Assembly (NCBI GenBank): GCA_008477525.1
Contig: SPDT01000015.1
Span: 62,001 to 126,000 of the forward strand
DNA length: 64,000 nucleotides
Source of the DNA: Hypomyces perniciosus
Lineage: Eukaryota; Ascomycota; Sordariomycetes; Hypocreales; Hypocreaceae
Direction: 5' to 3'
Part shown: piece by piece, positions 1-14,113 of the stretch
Position numbering within the stretch: the stretch's first letter is position 1
Layout: each line of letters starts with the position of its first letter
Position numbers and translations under genes: made by a program
Notes under the pieces: model-generated
Told to the model about the DNA's origin: nothing
What the model saw: only the letters and a program-made list of their open reading frames with translations
Databases searched by the model: none

Positions 1-2317
1 ATATTTAAAGTAGTATAGTTAATGCTAGTAAGTAAATATTTTTCTAGTATAGCTTTTATTAATCAGATATTAAAGAATATTAGGTTAATTATATTGCTAA
101 GTATATATATTAAGGCATTTAGTATATTAAAGAGACAGAGGCTAACTTTAAAGGCCTAGTTAACTATTAATACTTTTTAATTTTAGTTATTAATTGCCTA
201 CTATAAAGAGTATATTATATTAAAGTCCCCTACTATTATATAGTTTTAATAATTTACTATATAAATAAAGTTATAAAGGCTTTAAATATACTGTATTCTC
301 TGTAAAGGTTAATAGTTATAATTCTATTAATACCGACCTATAAAAGGTTTTAAATAGTTTTAATAAATAGTTACTTTATTAAAATCCTTACTCTTATCTT
401 TATATATATAAAGATTTAAGGTTAAGTATTATAGTTAATCTAGGTTATTATTAGAGAAAAGGGTTAAAATTCTTTATATATTACTATATAATAGCAGTCT
501 TTTTAAGTAATATTTATATATAGTTTTTATGTTATAATAATATTATAGCCCTCTTTAGCTATAAAGGTAAAAGCAGTATTATATATTAGCTTTACTTTAT
601 TAATATTAACTTAAAATATCCTTTAAGTTTTACTATTTTTAAAATTTAAGTTTAATCTTTTAAAATTCATTTAAGTTACTATAGGTTACTATCTTTAAGT
701 ATTACCTTTTCTTTATTACTTAAGACTATAATAGCCTTTTTACTGCTATTATATATAATTATAAAAAGATATTAATAGTTATTATATTTGAGGCAGTATT
801 TAAAGGCTTAAAGGCAGGGGGGTAAATCTATTAAAAATTCTCTGCCTTTTACTACTATACTTTTTATAATTTTATATTTAAAGGGTATACTAGCTTTTTA
901 TAACTGCAGAAAAGTTTAGTTAAATATTATTAATATATAGCTTTATAGTTTTAAGCAGTTAATATATTAAATATTTAATAAATAAACTTATATTTTATAT
1001 TTAAAACTACTATAAAGGCAGTATTTAAATCTCCTTTTATATATTTATTAAAAGTAAATGTCCTAGCAGTTCTTATACTATATTAAAAGGTTAATCTTTT
1101 ATCTTAATTTTACTATTTTATTAAAAATTCAAAAAAGTAAACCTTTTATTAAATAGTTTTAAAAAGAAAAGCAGTATTATTTTCCTTTATTAATCTTTAT
1201 ATAATTATTTCAAGAATTAAATACTAACTAAATTTTAGCCAGTTTATACTTTCGCTTTTAGCTTTATAGCTTTAAAAAAGTCTACTTTTATATTATTAAA
1301 AAAGCTTATAATTCTCTTTAAGCAGCTTAAAATTATATATATAAACTATTATTAAGCTACTTTAACCTTTATAGCGCCTAAATAGGCATTAATCTCTTTC
1401 TTTTTATTAAAGAGCTATTATTTAAGCTTTTAATTAACTAAGGTTATTAATTAACCTATTTTTATTAATAATATTTAAAACACTATATGAAGTCTTTTAT
1501 TAATAATTCCGATACTTATTATATAAATATAATATACTTTATATTACTATATTATTTATCCTAGGTCTAGTTTAATAAAGACTTATAGGTTTACTTTAAC
1601 GCTAATTAAATAGATTCCTATTTTATATAGCCTAGAAGCTATAATAGTATATATTTAAAAGTATATCTAATATAATGCATTAAGTAGGAGGCTAATATAT
1701 ACTTTATTAATATAAAAGTCTTAAATAGCTTTAAGCTATAATTTAGTAATAATACTATTACTGCTATAATAATTCATAAAACCTTAGGTTATTTAAATAG
1801 TGATATTATATCTTTTTCCTGCTAAAAGTTAAGCTATAGTGTTTTTAAATACTCTATAAACTATATAGAAAACAGCTATATAGTCTTTAAATAAGGCCTA
1901 GCTATTAGCTTTAATACTTTTTAAGGCTTTAAAAGTATTAATTTTAGTATTTAATTTTATAAAAAAGGCTAAAAGCGAATTTAGTAAACTAGATTAAAGA
2001 ATTGTAATTACTATTAGTATTAAGCTTTAAATCTAAGTATATTTCAATATATTACGCTTCCTTTAACTTAATACTAGACTTAACAGTAATAGTATTAATA
2101 TAAAGTTCTATTTCTGCCTTTATATAAATAATATTTTTTGCTTTCTGCTATAGTTTTTTGGTATATATATTTTCAAATTAAAGGAACTGCTATTTATAGG
2201 CTTTAAAGCTATTATAATTAAAGGTTTTAATATATTATTAATATATTAGTAATATTGCATGTAAAAACGTTAATATAAGGTACTAAGACCTAGTATTATA
2301 AAAGGGAAGTTGTTTTA
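1..2317. other. AT-rich RIP-degraded sequence, unidentified
   Basis: No open frame of useful length and no domain that I can recognise on either strand. Composition is extremely A+T and TpA rich, the same texture as the mutated retroelements further on, so this is most likely an older retroelement remnant changed past recognition. No terminal repeats or target-site duplications were found. Nothing here supports a gene. Confidence 0.6.
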
Positions 2318-2532
2318 TAATGCCTATTATAAACATTATATTAAGTCTAGGGTAAGCAGGGTAGCTAGTCTTAGCTTAATTATTATTATTAAAGATAAAA
2401 GAGAATTCCTAACTTATATTAAAGTTCCTCTAAAACTTGGTCCTAGCGTTAAGCTTAACTCTAGGTTTAGCTAAAATAGGAAAGTTATTTAATTATATTG
2501 AAATCCTTACTTTTTAGCCCTCCTTTTTAATA
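2318..2532 (+). repeat. Degenerate 3' end of the 580-bp solo-LTR family
   Basis: About 215 bp align, in the same orientation, with the last part of the LTR at 41754-42334. Shared landmarks are a GGTCCTAGCG-type block and the ending CCTTTTTAATA, which corresponds to CCTTTTTAACA in the better copy. Differences are mostly C to T and G to A. The 5' part of the LTR is lost or unrecognisable. It is the oldest-looking of three copies in the window. Confidence 0.7.
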
Positions 2533-3177
2533 AATAGCTTTAATAGTAGTAATAAGCAAAACTATACTTGAATATTTCTAAGTTTAATAAATTATAGCCT
2601 TAAATATATTATTAAGAGACTAGAAGCTTTAAAGCTTTTATAATATTATATAGGCTAGAATATATATATAAAAGTAATTATAGTTCCTAAAAATATAAAA
2701 CTTAAAAAAGTAGTAAACTACTACTACTATACCTTACAATTAATTTCTAGCTTATTACCTGCTTATTAATACTTATTTCTCTTTTAAATAACTACTTTTT
2801 AACCTTTTTTACCTTTGTTTAAAGTCGCAGCCCCTTTACTTAATTGATTTACCTTAAAAAGTATCTTTAATATATTAATCTCTTTTTATTCCTGGTAAAT
2901 ATAAAAAAACTATTAAAGTTAAAGATACTTTTAATAGCAAATAATTAGTTTATTTTTACTAAAAAGGCTATATTTTAAATATATAGACTTTTAAGTAAAG
3001 ATACTCCTTTAAATTATTAACTAAGCCTTTTAAATAATATTATATTTATAAAAGAAGAATTTGATATTTGCATTTAGTAAATAAAAGATAAATAGTAAAT
3101 ATATCTAAAAGGGAAATATTTAAATACTTTTCTTTAAAGGGAAAACTGTTTTTGTAAACTTTTAAAGATTGAAAGTT
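2533..3177. other. AT-rich spacer before Gyp1-A
   Basis: AT-rich, no coding potential and no recognisable element. It ends at the TATTG target-site duplication of the adjoining Gypsy element. Confidence 0.6.
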
Positions 3178-3182
3178 TATTG

Positions 3183-3408
3183 TGTTACAGGCTAGGCTAT
3201 TTCTCCCGGAATTACAATTACACTAAATCCGGAAATATAACTAATACTAGACTGCTTACCTAATTAGGAAACCACGTCGGCCACAACCCTATATATACAA
3301 CTATATAATGCATATATAGCTAATATAGAGCTTCTTTCCTTCAGCTATAGATAGACAATACAGAAATGCCTTAACTGCGTGCTTTCCAGTTAGGCTATAC
3401 CCGTTATA
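3183..3408 (+). repeat. Gyp1-A 5' LTR (226 bp)
   Basis: Starts TGTTACAGGC and ends GTTATA, where the 3' LTR ends GTTACA: a C to T change has altered the terminal CA. The same length as the 3' LTR, and the two differ mainly by transitions. Confidence 0.92.
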
Positions 3409-4399
3409 TATCTATAGCTCAGCTACTACCTAGCCAGTAAGTAACGGAACTTTTACTGCAGAAGGAAAATAGCGAATTTCAGAGAATAAGCCTTTAAGGG
3501 CAATAATATATAGTCGCGGATTAAATAAACTGTTCTACCTTTACAGGAATAAATAGCTATATTAATAAAAAAGCTAGACTTTATAGCATTAGCGACTTAA
3601 AGGCTAAATAGCTAGGAAAATAAAATATTATTCCTTCTATAACCTAAGCAAAAACCCATATAGGCTGCAACTATAAAGCCTATATTAACCTTTATAATAG
3701 AGTTTATATAAACTGCTAGGGTTAAAAGGAAGCTACTCCTTAACCTATTTAAATTCTTAAAAAAGTAAAAGGAGTATACTATATAAGTGTAAAATATATA
3801 TGAAAAGTTTAAACTTAATAAAGAGTTTTATAATAGTAATAGAGAATAATAATACTTTATTAATTCCTGCTTAAACGCTAAATTTAAGCAGGTAATCGCT
3901 ACCTTTTATATATTAAAAGGAATTAATAGGAACTATAACCTAGCAGAATTTATATAATACCTAAACTATACCTATAAAAATTAAGAACTCTAGAACTAAG
4001 CTATATAAAAGCTATATACTTTTAAGTAAAGAGATAAACCTTTACTTTTATTTTTCCTTCCTTACTTTAAATAAAAGCTCTTTAAGACAGGCAGCAATAA
4101 CTAGGCTAATTAAGCTAAAATTATTTTCTTTAAAGCAGCATTATCTTTAAAACTATAATTCCATTTAGCAATAATAGACCTGCTATTTACCTATAGCGAA
4201 TAGCTTATTAAGGTTTAGGATATCGCTAGCTGCATTAAATAATTAAATCTAGACTAATAGAATACAGGAGCTGCCTTAATAGGCTACTCCCAGTAAAAAG
4301 AATATAATAAACTTTAACTATATTATATTTTAAAAGACTATATATAAACAGTTAATAAAAAGGGCGATATCCAGATAAAGGGCGTAAACCATATAAAAA

Positions 4400-7300
4400 A
4401 CTAATATTAATGCAGCTTTTTAGTAAATAAAGCAGATACTGCCTAAAAGGCTATATATTACTATTATAAAAAGGAGGGATATATTGCCTAGTTTCGTAAA
4501 AAAGGCTATAAAGCCTTGGTATATTAGGTCTAGATTACTAACCGCGAGTTTAATAATAATAACTAGTATATTAATAGTAAGGAAAACAGTAATTTTAGCG
4601 ATAAGTTAAAAGATTAACTTTAATGTAAAGTTAGGCATTAAAGCCTATAAAAAAAGAATTAAAGGGATAAAAGGAGTTTAAAGAGCAAATAACTAGTGAA
4701 TTAGTAATATTATAAGCTAAAATAGAGAATATATTTATTATAGTACTATTTAATACTAGCTATAACCTTTATATTATTATAAACTCTTTTTTTACCTAAA
4801 AGCTATACCTTTTATAAATTAAAATTACTAAAAGGAAAATTAAAACGTTTACTGAGATCTATAAAAAGGTAAAAACCAGCTATATTACTGTTATTTATTT
4901 AAATCTATACAGCTATATTAAACATTAATACGCCTATATAGTAGATAAACTAGATTATAACCTAATCCTTGGTAAGCTTTAAGCTAAGGCTAACTAGGTA
5001 GTATATAATATAGTTAAAAAAGAAGTTAGCTATAGAAAAGCCGGCCTATAGCTATAATTTACAGATAAAAAGGAGCTTAAGAATATTAAAGCTATATAAA
5101 GAGCCTGGCTTATATTAGCCTTAATATTATAAGTAAAATACTGCTATATTAAAAGGAATCGTAAAAAGGAAGTGTATTTCCTTTAAGCCATTAGTTTATT
5201 TAATATTAAAAAAGCACCTTAGTTTAAAAAATTTATAGATCCTTAGGAATATATCCCCCTTAAACTATATAAAAAGTTCTGTTTACTATTCTTTATAAAA
5301 GAAGCTATTAAACTTTTACTATACTGCTTTAAAGTTAATTTACAGATTGCCTTAAAAGCCAATAAATATAGTAAAAAACCAGAACTCTTTTAAGGCCCCC
5401 TTTATAGTATATTACGTAAAGAACTATTAATATTATAAAAGACCCTTTTTAATTTATTTAATAAAAGATTTATTTAAGCTAATAGTTTAGCTGCTATAGC
5501 CTTTATCCTTTTTATTTAAAAACCTAAAAAAGGAATTCGCTTTTATATAGATTACTGCGCCTTAAATGCAATAATACAGTAAAATCGCTACCCCCTCCCC
5601 CTTTTTTCCGAAACCTTTAATAGCGTAATAAAAGTAAAGTAATTTATGAAATTAAATATAATAGCTGCATTCTATAAAATCAAGGTCGCGAAAAGAAAAG
5701 AATATAAAACTGCATTCTATATATACTATAGCCTATATAAATGGCAGGTAGTTTTATTTAAATTTACTAGCGCACTAGCAGTATTTTAATAGTATATTAA
5801 CCAGGTACTATACCCTTTTTTAAATAACTTTATATCTATATACTTTAATAATATCCTAATCTATATTAACAGGTTATAAAAAGATTATATAAAAAAGGTT
5901 TAGTAAATTTTACGCGCCTTTATTAATACTAGGCTATACCTAGGTCCTAAAAAGTACATGTTTATATAAAAAGAGATTAAATACTTTAGGTTTATTATAT
6001 ATATTAGTAAAGGAATTGCTTATAACTTTAAAAAGCAGTAAACTATTAGTAAATAGTAAATATTTATAATAGTAATAAAAGTTTAAAGCTTTTTTAGCTT
6101 TATTAATTACTATTAGATATTTATCTTTAAGTTCTTTTAGATAGCTTATTTACTTATAAGGCTAATTAAAAAAAAACCCTTTTCTAGTAAAAAGGTATAG
6201 AAGAAGTAGCCTTTTAAAAGCTTAAGTGCCTCTTTATTAAAGCCCCTATACTATAAGCTTAAGATCCTATAAAATACACTTTTATTAAAGTAGACTATTT
6301 AAAATATACTTTAAAAGGAGTCCTCCTGTAAAAGAATAAAAAAAGAGAATATTATACTATAGTTTACTACTTATAAAAGCTAAGCCCTGCTAAATATAAT
6401 TATCCTATCTATAATAAAGAAATACTAGCAGTAATTTACTATTTAAGAAAGTAAAGAGTAAAGCTATATAGCTATAACCCCTTTATAGTTATTTTAAACT
6501 ATAAGAACTTGCAGTTCTTTATAACGCGCAGGAAACTCTTTAAATAATAGATACGCTAAGCAGAGTTCTTTTCTTAATTCAATTTTATAATCTAATATAG
6601 GCCAGGCAGTAAAGCAGCTGCTCTTAATATATTAAGCTGCAGGGAATAAGACTTTCTACTTAATAAAGGTAATAAGCGCGAACTAAGCTGCTATATATAA
6701 GTTATCCTAGCTGTATTAGTAATATAGAGATTCAAGGATAGTAATACTAATCTCCCTTTAATATATATATTTAACAGAAACGAGGAACTATAAGACCTAT
6801 AGAACCTAATGATTTAAAAGGACCTAGTATATTAATAGGTATATACTGCAGTTAGAAAAAAGGAGCGCTCCCTCCCTGCAGACCTTTAACTTAACGTATA
6901 AATATTGGAATATATAATTAATAAGGAATAGAGATTAACGTTCTAAGACTATATCTAGGTATTGGCTATAACTAAAAAAAAAAAGGCAAAATGCTATGCA
7001 CTTGTATTATAAAAGCAGAATATAATGCTGCAGTTTTAGGCTATTTAGGTTATAATAGAACCTTACTTATTATTTCCTATAGGTTTTTTTAGCTAGGAAT
7101 TAATAGTATAATCTAATAATTCTTTTATAACTGCAGTATATATAGAAAAGGAAAAGTATAGAGAAGCTATAAGTAAAGACTCCTTAAACTATTACCTATT
7201 CTTTAGCGCATCTATAGCAACCTAGCTATAAACTTTATAGTCGACTTATTACCTATAAAATTAATATAGGTATAATACTTTTAGGTTATTATTAACTAGT

Positions 7301-8300
7301 TTATTAAGAATATTACCTTTAAAGTAATAAAGAATATAAAAGTAGAAGTATATATAAAGAGGTTCCTTTAATACTATTATTAGTTCTATAAAATACTTTA
7401 ATTTATAGTTAGTAATTAAAGATTTAATTAAATTAACTGCTTTTAAAAAGCTTTCTGTAAACTAATAGGAACCCAGTAACGCCTAAATATAGTATATTAC
7501 CTATAGACTAACAGTAGACTAAAGAGGAGTAATTAAAAGATTTAAATATACTTTAAAGTATATATAGACTACTTTTAAAGCGATTAAAGAGACCTCCTCT
7601 TAACAGTATAACTAGCTTTAAATAACTGTAAATATACAGCTATTTAAATAAGCCCCTTTTTCTTTAAGTATAGCTATTATATAAAACCCCTTTAATTATA
7701 TATAAAAGAAAATAAAGCTATTAAATTAAAGGATTTAAAGGAGAAGGCTGTAAAAGAAATAGTTAAAAGATTAAAAGGAGTAACTGCCTTTACCTAAATA
7801 GCATTTACTGCTATATAATAATACTATAAAGACTCTGCAAATTAACAGCAAGGCCCCTTTAAAAGATATAAAGTAAAAGATAAAGTCTAGCTATACCTTA
7901 ATAACTATAATATTCCCTAGCCTTTTAAAAGGCTTAATGCCTTATATTATAAATATACAGTAATAAAAGTTATTAGCCTTTATATAGTAAAACTGGGTAT
8001 ATTAACTAATATATACCCCCGATTTTATATTAACCTGCTAAAAAGAGTAGCCGATAACCCCTTTCCAGGCCAGATTTCAGATAACCCCTAACTACTACTG
8101 ATATAACTAAATAGCGAGGATAAATAGGAAGTTAAAGAGGTCCTCTGCATAAAGATTAAGCAGTAAGGTTATAGCTTTTTCCGCAAAGCATTAATATAGT
8201 AGAAAAGATATATAAAGCTAACCTAAGAACCGATATATATACTTAAAGATACCGCAGCCCTTGATAACTATATATTTAAATATAGCCCAATCGAATCTAA
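4400..8300 (+). pseudogene. Gyp1-A gag-pol remnant
   Basis: Broken reading frames follow the chromovirus order. A zinc-knuckle trace lies at about 4455-4505. Protease is at about 4735-4990, with the DTG site decayed. Reverse transcriptase is at about 5385-6060, and the YxDD active site reads Y-F-N-N (5841-5852). RNase H lies at about 6240-6660 and integrase at about 6990-7900. A chromodomain at about 8105-8290 keeps a W/K-x-Y...E-P pattern. Asp to Asn in the active site is what G to A mutation gives. Many in-frame stops are present, so no protein product is expected. Confidence 0.85.
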
Positions 8301-8377
8301 CAACAGGCCATTTAACAGCTATACGCCAGCGAAGCAACAGCGCTTAAAGAGAGAGCTACTGTAAGAAGGGGGGATAA

Positions 8378-8603
8378 TGTTATAGGCTAGGCTATATCTC
8401 CCGGAATTACGACTACGCCGAATCCGGAAATACAACCAACACTAGACCGCTTACCTAATTAAAAAACCACCTTAGCCATAACCCTATACGCACAACTATA
8501 TAACGCATATATAGCTAGTATAGAGCTTCCTTCCTTCAGCTATAGATAGACAATACAGAAGTGCCCTAACTGTATACTTTCCAGTTAGGCTATACCCGTT
8601 ACA
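8378..8603 (+). repeat. Gyp1-A 3' LTR (226 bp)
   Basis: Starts TGTTATAGGC and ends GTTACA, followed directly by TATTG, the target-site duplication shared with the left end. Confidence 0.93.
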
Positions 8604-8608
8604 TATTG

Positions 8609-9799
8609 CCTATAATTAATATATTATATACTGCTAGTTTAAAATAACTTTACAAAGGCAATTAAAGTAATATATAAATTTAAACTTCTTATTATAAAAG
8701 AAAGTTTTAAATTAAATTATAAACTTTTTTTACTAGTATTAAAGGATACTTTAAATTAGCCTTTAATACCTTTTTTTAAATAACCTATAAAATTACTTAT
8801 ATTACTTTTTACTTAAAAGGAGATATTTAATAGTAATACTTTAATTATATTAAAGAGAAAGGCAGATTAACTAAATTAATTATTTAAAATAAATTTTATT
8901 AATAGCTTCAAAATTATAATTGCAATAATTTAAATATATACTATAAAGTAACTTTATAGATTATTCGCTTATAATAAACTACTAAATAAAGTTTTTAATT
9001 ATTTTTCTTTTAATTTAAGATTATTTAAAGTAAATTCTTTAAGATAACTCCTTTATAATTTAAAATTTATATATTTTTACAGTATTTTTCCTTTATAATA
9101 AATACATAAATACTTTACTATAAAATCCCTATAATTTAGTAAAAGTTAATTTATATTAGTTTAATTGCTAAAACTTTTATATATGGCTATATTAATAATA
9201 CAAATAGCTTTTAATAATAATCTTAATTTTAAAGAAAATATAAACAAACTAAACCTATCAATTAATAGGGATTATATAAAAATTACACTATTAATACTTT
9301 AAAAAGCTAAATACTTAAATATTTCAAGGTTTAAAAAAATAAAGAAATCTTTAATTTAATAATTTATTAAAAATATAATAGTTTTTACTAAAAGACTTTA
9401 TATTAAACTCTTAAATATATCAAATATAATAATATATATTATACTATTAAAAAGTATAATAATCTTTTTTAACTATACTTTATTAATAGAAATATTAAAC
9501 CTGCAGTTTATGGAATTTAAAAATATATTTTTTGTAGAAATTTACTTATAAAATAATAAAAAGAAATATAGCTAAATAGCTATTAATAGTATATAAATAT
9601 TTTATTTAATTCTTATAGTAATATTTATATTATTTTCTTATAATAAAAGGATTAATAAAAAGGTCTATTATTAGCTTTAAAGTATATTATTATTTTTTAA
9701 GTATCTTTATTATAATTTATAGTTATATAGATATATTTATAATAATAATTAATAATTAAAGAGTGAAAAAAGTTACTATTTTTTTATATTATTGCTAAT
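8609..9799. other. AT-rich sequence, probably 5' part of Gyp3
   Basis: No readable gene. The stretch leads into a Gypsy polyprotein remnant, so it may hold a decayed gag region, but I saw no motif that proves it. Confidence 0.5.
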
Positions 9800-12700
9800 A
9801 TCTTAAAAGATTTTATTTTAAAAAGACTTTAATTTCGGGAAGCTAATTTTACCCTTTGATAAAAATCTAATCAATAGAATTATCCTTTAATTAATGATTC
9901 TATTACTTTAATAGCCTTTAAAAAGCAGCTATAATAAACTATTAAAAAGGCTTAAATTGCTTTTATATTAATAATTAAAAAAAGCTAAAAGTTAAATTAA
10001 AAGCTTTAAAAGATATTATTTTTAAGTTTAAATAAAGCTATTTTTTTACAAAACTCTAAATTAACTTTCTATTTAAAATTGCTTTTTATATATTATAATC
10101 TTATTAATATCCTATTTGCAGAAAAGGCTGTTAATCTATTAATAAGTTAATAGTATATTATTAAATACAAAAATAAAAAAATGCCTTTATAGAATTTTAT
10201 TTATAATTTAATATATAAAGAGCTAGAAGCTTTCTATGAGTATTTAGAAGAAGTATTATAAAATATATAGATTTAATAGTCTATTAGTCCTGCAGGTACC
10301 TTTATAATCTTTATATTAAAGAAAGGCAGTAAACTGTAAATATATATTAATTTCTATACTTTAAATAAAATAATTTGCAAAACTCGCCCTTTTTTATTAT
10401 CAATCTTTAAAATCCTTAATAAACCTTTATATATCAAGATTTTTATTAAATTTAATTTAAAAGATATATATTAAATATTTATTTATAAAGAAAATAAATA
10501 AAAGATAATATTGTACTGTTAATATAAATACTTTTAATATAATAGTATATTATTTAGCTTTATAAATTCCCTTCTAACCTTTTAATAATATATTAATAAT
10601 ATATTATAAAATCTTTTTAATTTTATTTATTTTATATATTTTAATAATATATTAATTTATAGATATACTTTTAAAGAGTATATATAATATATTCGCTAAG
10701 CTTTTAAAAAGCTATAAAATATAAAGCTATATATTAATATTAATAAATATATGTTTTGTATTACTTTAATACTTTATTTTAAATCTATTATTATATTTAA
10801 TAAAATTAAAATAAAATAGTTATATATTTAAGCTATTATTAAATAGCGAGTATTTAAAAGTATTTATAATATCTTTATATTTTTAAGATTTATAAAGTTT
10901 TACTTTTCCTTTATTAAAAATTATAGTAAAATTAAAATACTTTTAATAGATTTTATATATAAAAAGTAAAGGAATTCTTTATAGTTAAAACTTAATAGTT
11001 TTTAACCTTTTTAATAATTAAAAAAAAAGTTTTTAAATAAACTTATTTTGATATATTATAACTTAAAGGCGTTAATTTATATAAAGATACATATATTAAA
11101 CTATATAATTAAAGCAGTATAAACTGAATACTAGTAAAATGCCTAGGATTTTATAATATATATATTAAAAAAGTTGAATAGTTTTAAATTATATTATTAT
11201 ACTTTAATATTTAGTGTTTTACTATTATAAAGCCTTTTTAAATATAGCAATATTATTTAGGTTATAGAAATATAAAGATTTAGGTTATAATAAATGCTTT
11301 TAATTATTATTAATTTATAGATAAATAAAAGCTTTTATATTAATACGTAGAGGCTTTTAATATACTAGCTTTATTTAATTTTTATATTAAGTATAGGCTA
11401 AAGAACTTAAACTTTATTAATATTTAATTTTAAGACTTTAATTTTTATAATCCTATTAAAATTAAAGAATTATAGTAAAGCTATATATTAATAATTTTAT
11501 AGTATTTTATAGTATAAAAGCAAATAGCCTATATAAATTAAAAGGATTTATGGTAGTATACTATAATAATTAAAAATATATAATGTTGCCTGTAAATAAA
11601 AGTATTATTTTTGTATTACTTTAAAGTAAAAGATAAGGATTAAATGCTATTGAGTAAATAGTTTACTTATAAAGTATAATAGCTAGAATTATAACTATTA
11701 GTTTATAGGTTATATAGTAGACTATTGCAGGTTTACTACTAAAACTATAAAAGTCTTTATAATTAACTATTTTAAAAGCTTAATAAAAGAATTATTTTCT
11801 TTAATAAAAGGTTTAAAGTTAAAAAGTAGTTAATATATTTTATAGTAATAATTAAGTTATTAATAATAATTAGCTAGTTTATTATTAAAGCAGAGTTTAT
11901 ATATTAATAGGCTTTAATATTAAAGTTTTAATACTATTTTATAATAATCTAACTGCTAAATATTGAAAAAATTAATTATACTTTTAAATATATTATATTA
12001 ATTTATTATTACTATAGGATAAAGGAAGATATTAAGCGTTATATATTTATATATTATATTTATTGAATAATAGAAGCAAAAGCTTATTAACTTTATAGTA
12101 AATTTACTTTATTATTAATACTAGAAAAACCTTTTAAAGAAGTTTTTATAGATTTTATTATAAATTTACTAGAAATTCTACACTATAAAGGTAAATGTTT
12201 ATATAATATAATCTTTATTATTATTAATTTATATATAAATATACCTTATATATACCTATAATAATATATATTATAAACAGTAAAGTTATTAACTCTTTTA
12301 TAAAATATATTTATTTAATGTTTAAAATACTATAAGGAATTATCTCTGATAAAAATTAATTATTTAAATTTAGATTTTGGCGAAGTCTTTATTATTTATG
12401 TACTTATAAATAGCGATTAGCACTACTTTTTACCTATAAGCTAATAGTTAAACTAAAAAGCAGAATTAAACTTTAAAGTATTATTTATATTCTGTTTATA
12501 ATAAATAATAAAATGATTAACTATAAAAACTATGTTTTATTTAATTTATATATAATAGTGCTAAATATTCTATAATTAGCTATTTACTAGCTTTTTTACT
12601 ATTTAACTATAAGCCTTATACTTTAAACAATAATAAATTAACTTATTATAAATAATATACTAATACTATTATAAAGGTAAAAAAGTTTTAAGCTATTTAT

Positions 12701-13250
12701 AAAATAGTTAAATAAACATGATAATAAAATTACAAAGAATATAAAAAGTAATATAATATTTATTAACTTAAAAAGAAATTCGCTATAAGCAATTAAATAT
12801 TATTATCTATAAAATACCTAAAACTCTAGTGATTTTATAAAAAACTCGCTAAAAAGTATATTAATCTTTACTAAATTAAACACTAAATTAAACACTAAAT
12901 TAAACACTAAATTACAATTAATAAATTAATATATTAGCTTTATCTTGTATCTTTTATTAAAATTTATAATATTTTTAATCTTATAAATTTTAAATTATAT
13001 TATAGCTATAAAAGAAAACCGCTTAAATTAATTAATTACCCTTTTAATGCTAAAAGGATATTTAAAGTTAAAAAGATTATTAATTATAAATATAATGGAA
13101 TATAGTATTTATATTTAATTAAATATAAACATTATTTAAAGATTAATAATATTTAATAAAAGAAAAATAATTTTATTAATAGTAAATTAATTTAAAAGTA
13201 TAAATAGTAATTTATTAGTAAATAATTAACTACGACTATTAAATGTTATA
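9800..13250 (+). mobile_element. Ty3/Gypsy remnant Gyp3 (pol with chromodomain)
   Basis: A third Gypsy lineage, distinct from Gyp1 and Gyp2. Conceptual reading on the plus strand, ignoring stops, shows a reverse transcriptase at about 10190-10700. It opens with an E-L-E-A...Y-L-E-E segment, then S-P-A-G-T and K-K-G-S, and has an active site decayed to F-N-N. Integrase follows at about 11950-12750, beginning with the E-K-P-F-K-E-V block typical of the family. A chromodomain-like segment lies at about 13070-13190. No LTRs or target duplications were found, so ends are approximate. Very heavily mutated, hence probably old. Confidence 0.75.
12871..12914. repeat. 12-bp tandem repeat, about 3.7 units
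   Basis: The unit CTAAATTAAACA is repeated almost perfectly across 44 bp inside the integrase-chromodomain linker of Gyp3. It looks like a slippage expansion after the element died. Confidence 0.9.
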
Positions 13251-13722
13251 AAGTTTAAGCGAGTAAAGTATTATATAGTTTTAACTAGTTAATTAAAACT
13301 AAAAACTAAACTGATTAATAGTATATATTTTATAGTAAATAAGTAGTAATATTACTATTAAATAATAGCTAGTTTTCTTTTTTTTTAAATAATACTTTAT
13401 TGCAATTTTTTATAATAATAGGATATATTTAAACAAATATAGGAATTTTAATATATTAATATATTATATAGTAATTAACTAAAAACTGCCTATTATATAT
13501 AAAAAAATATATACTAGAATAAAAGTATATATAATAGCAGTAATAATAGTAAAAGAGTTTATAATTAAAAGTATTTAAAGGTTTAAATACTTTAAGTTTT
13601 AGCGGCAATACTATTTATTTATTATAGACTGTTTTTCTTTTTGCTTTTTAGCTAGACTTAACTTCTACTATATTAATATAAGGTTTTTTCTATATTAGAT
13701 TTATAGTAATGCTATTATAGTT
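13251..13722. other. AT-rich spacer
   Basis: AT-rich and transition-decayed. No gene or repeat end recognised. Possibly the 3' tail of Gyp3. Confidence 0.5.
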
Positions 13723-14113
13723 TGTTGAGGGGGAATTGGCACTCCAAAACACATACACACACCCACACGCAACGACTGGTATCGAGCGCGGGAACCGCGC
13801 TCCTGACAGAACCACAAAGCGGCAATTAAGTAATATAGGGACTAAAAGATACTGCGGATCATTTGATCATGATGCCAGCAGCTAAAAGCAACCAACAGTT
13901 ACCTTCATACGCCTTAGCGGCTATATACTCACAGGTGGGGTTATATATTAAAGGGGGGAAGAAGGTTATTGTGTATTGAACTAAGTCTATCTGTATATCT
14001 TTATACTCTCGTGCTTTCCTAATCCAGTAACTGCTTAAATAAGCAGCCGACTTTTCTCGGGTAAGTTAATAAGACAAATGCGGGTGCGTTGGGCATGTCA
14101 GTTACCCCCGACA
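13723..14113 (+). mobile_element. Orphan 391-bp LTR-like element
   Basis: A block of near-normal composition set in AT-rich DNA, starting TGTTGAGGGGG and ending CCCCCGACA. This is the TG...CA layout of an LTR with imperfect inverted ends. A TATA-like segment (about 13952) followed by a T/C-rich 3' half suggests plus orientation. No partner LTR or coding region is in the window, so I read it as a solo LTR or short non-autonomous element. The flanking pentamers (TAGTT and AAATA) do not match, so insertion history is unproven. Confidence 0.6.

Larger units (their letters stand above)
3183..8603 (+). mobile_element. Complete Ty3/Gypsy chromovirus Gyp1-A, RIP-inactivated
   Basis: A 5421-bp LTR retrotransposon bounded by two 226-bp LTRs and by the exact 5-bp duplication TATTG at 3178-3182 and 8604-8608. 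A purine-rich tract lies just before the 3' LTR (about 8364-8377). Internal order is gag with a zinc knuckle, aspartic protease, reverse transcriptase, RNase H, integrase and a C-terminal chromodomain, which is the Ty3/Gypsy order of fungal chromoviruses. The element is dead: every domain is cut by stops made by C:G to T:A changes. Three other copies of the family lie at 23127-29132, 40529-42577 and (reversed) 44644-63484. Confidence 0.93.

Noticed and set aside
12871..12914. Possible CRISPR-like direct repeats
   Set aside because: The 12-bp units are directly adjacent with no spacers, AT-only complexity, inside a dead retroelement of a eukaryote.
13770..13830. tRNA-like or SINE B-box-like G/C-rich segment
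   Set aside because: No cloverleaf can be drawn with a matching acceptor stem, and no A-box is found at a suitable distance.
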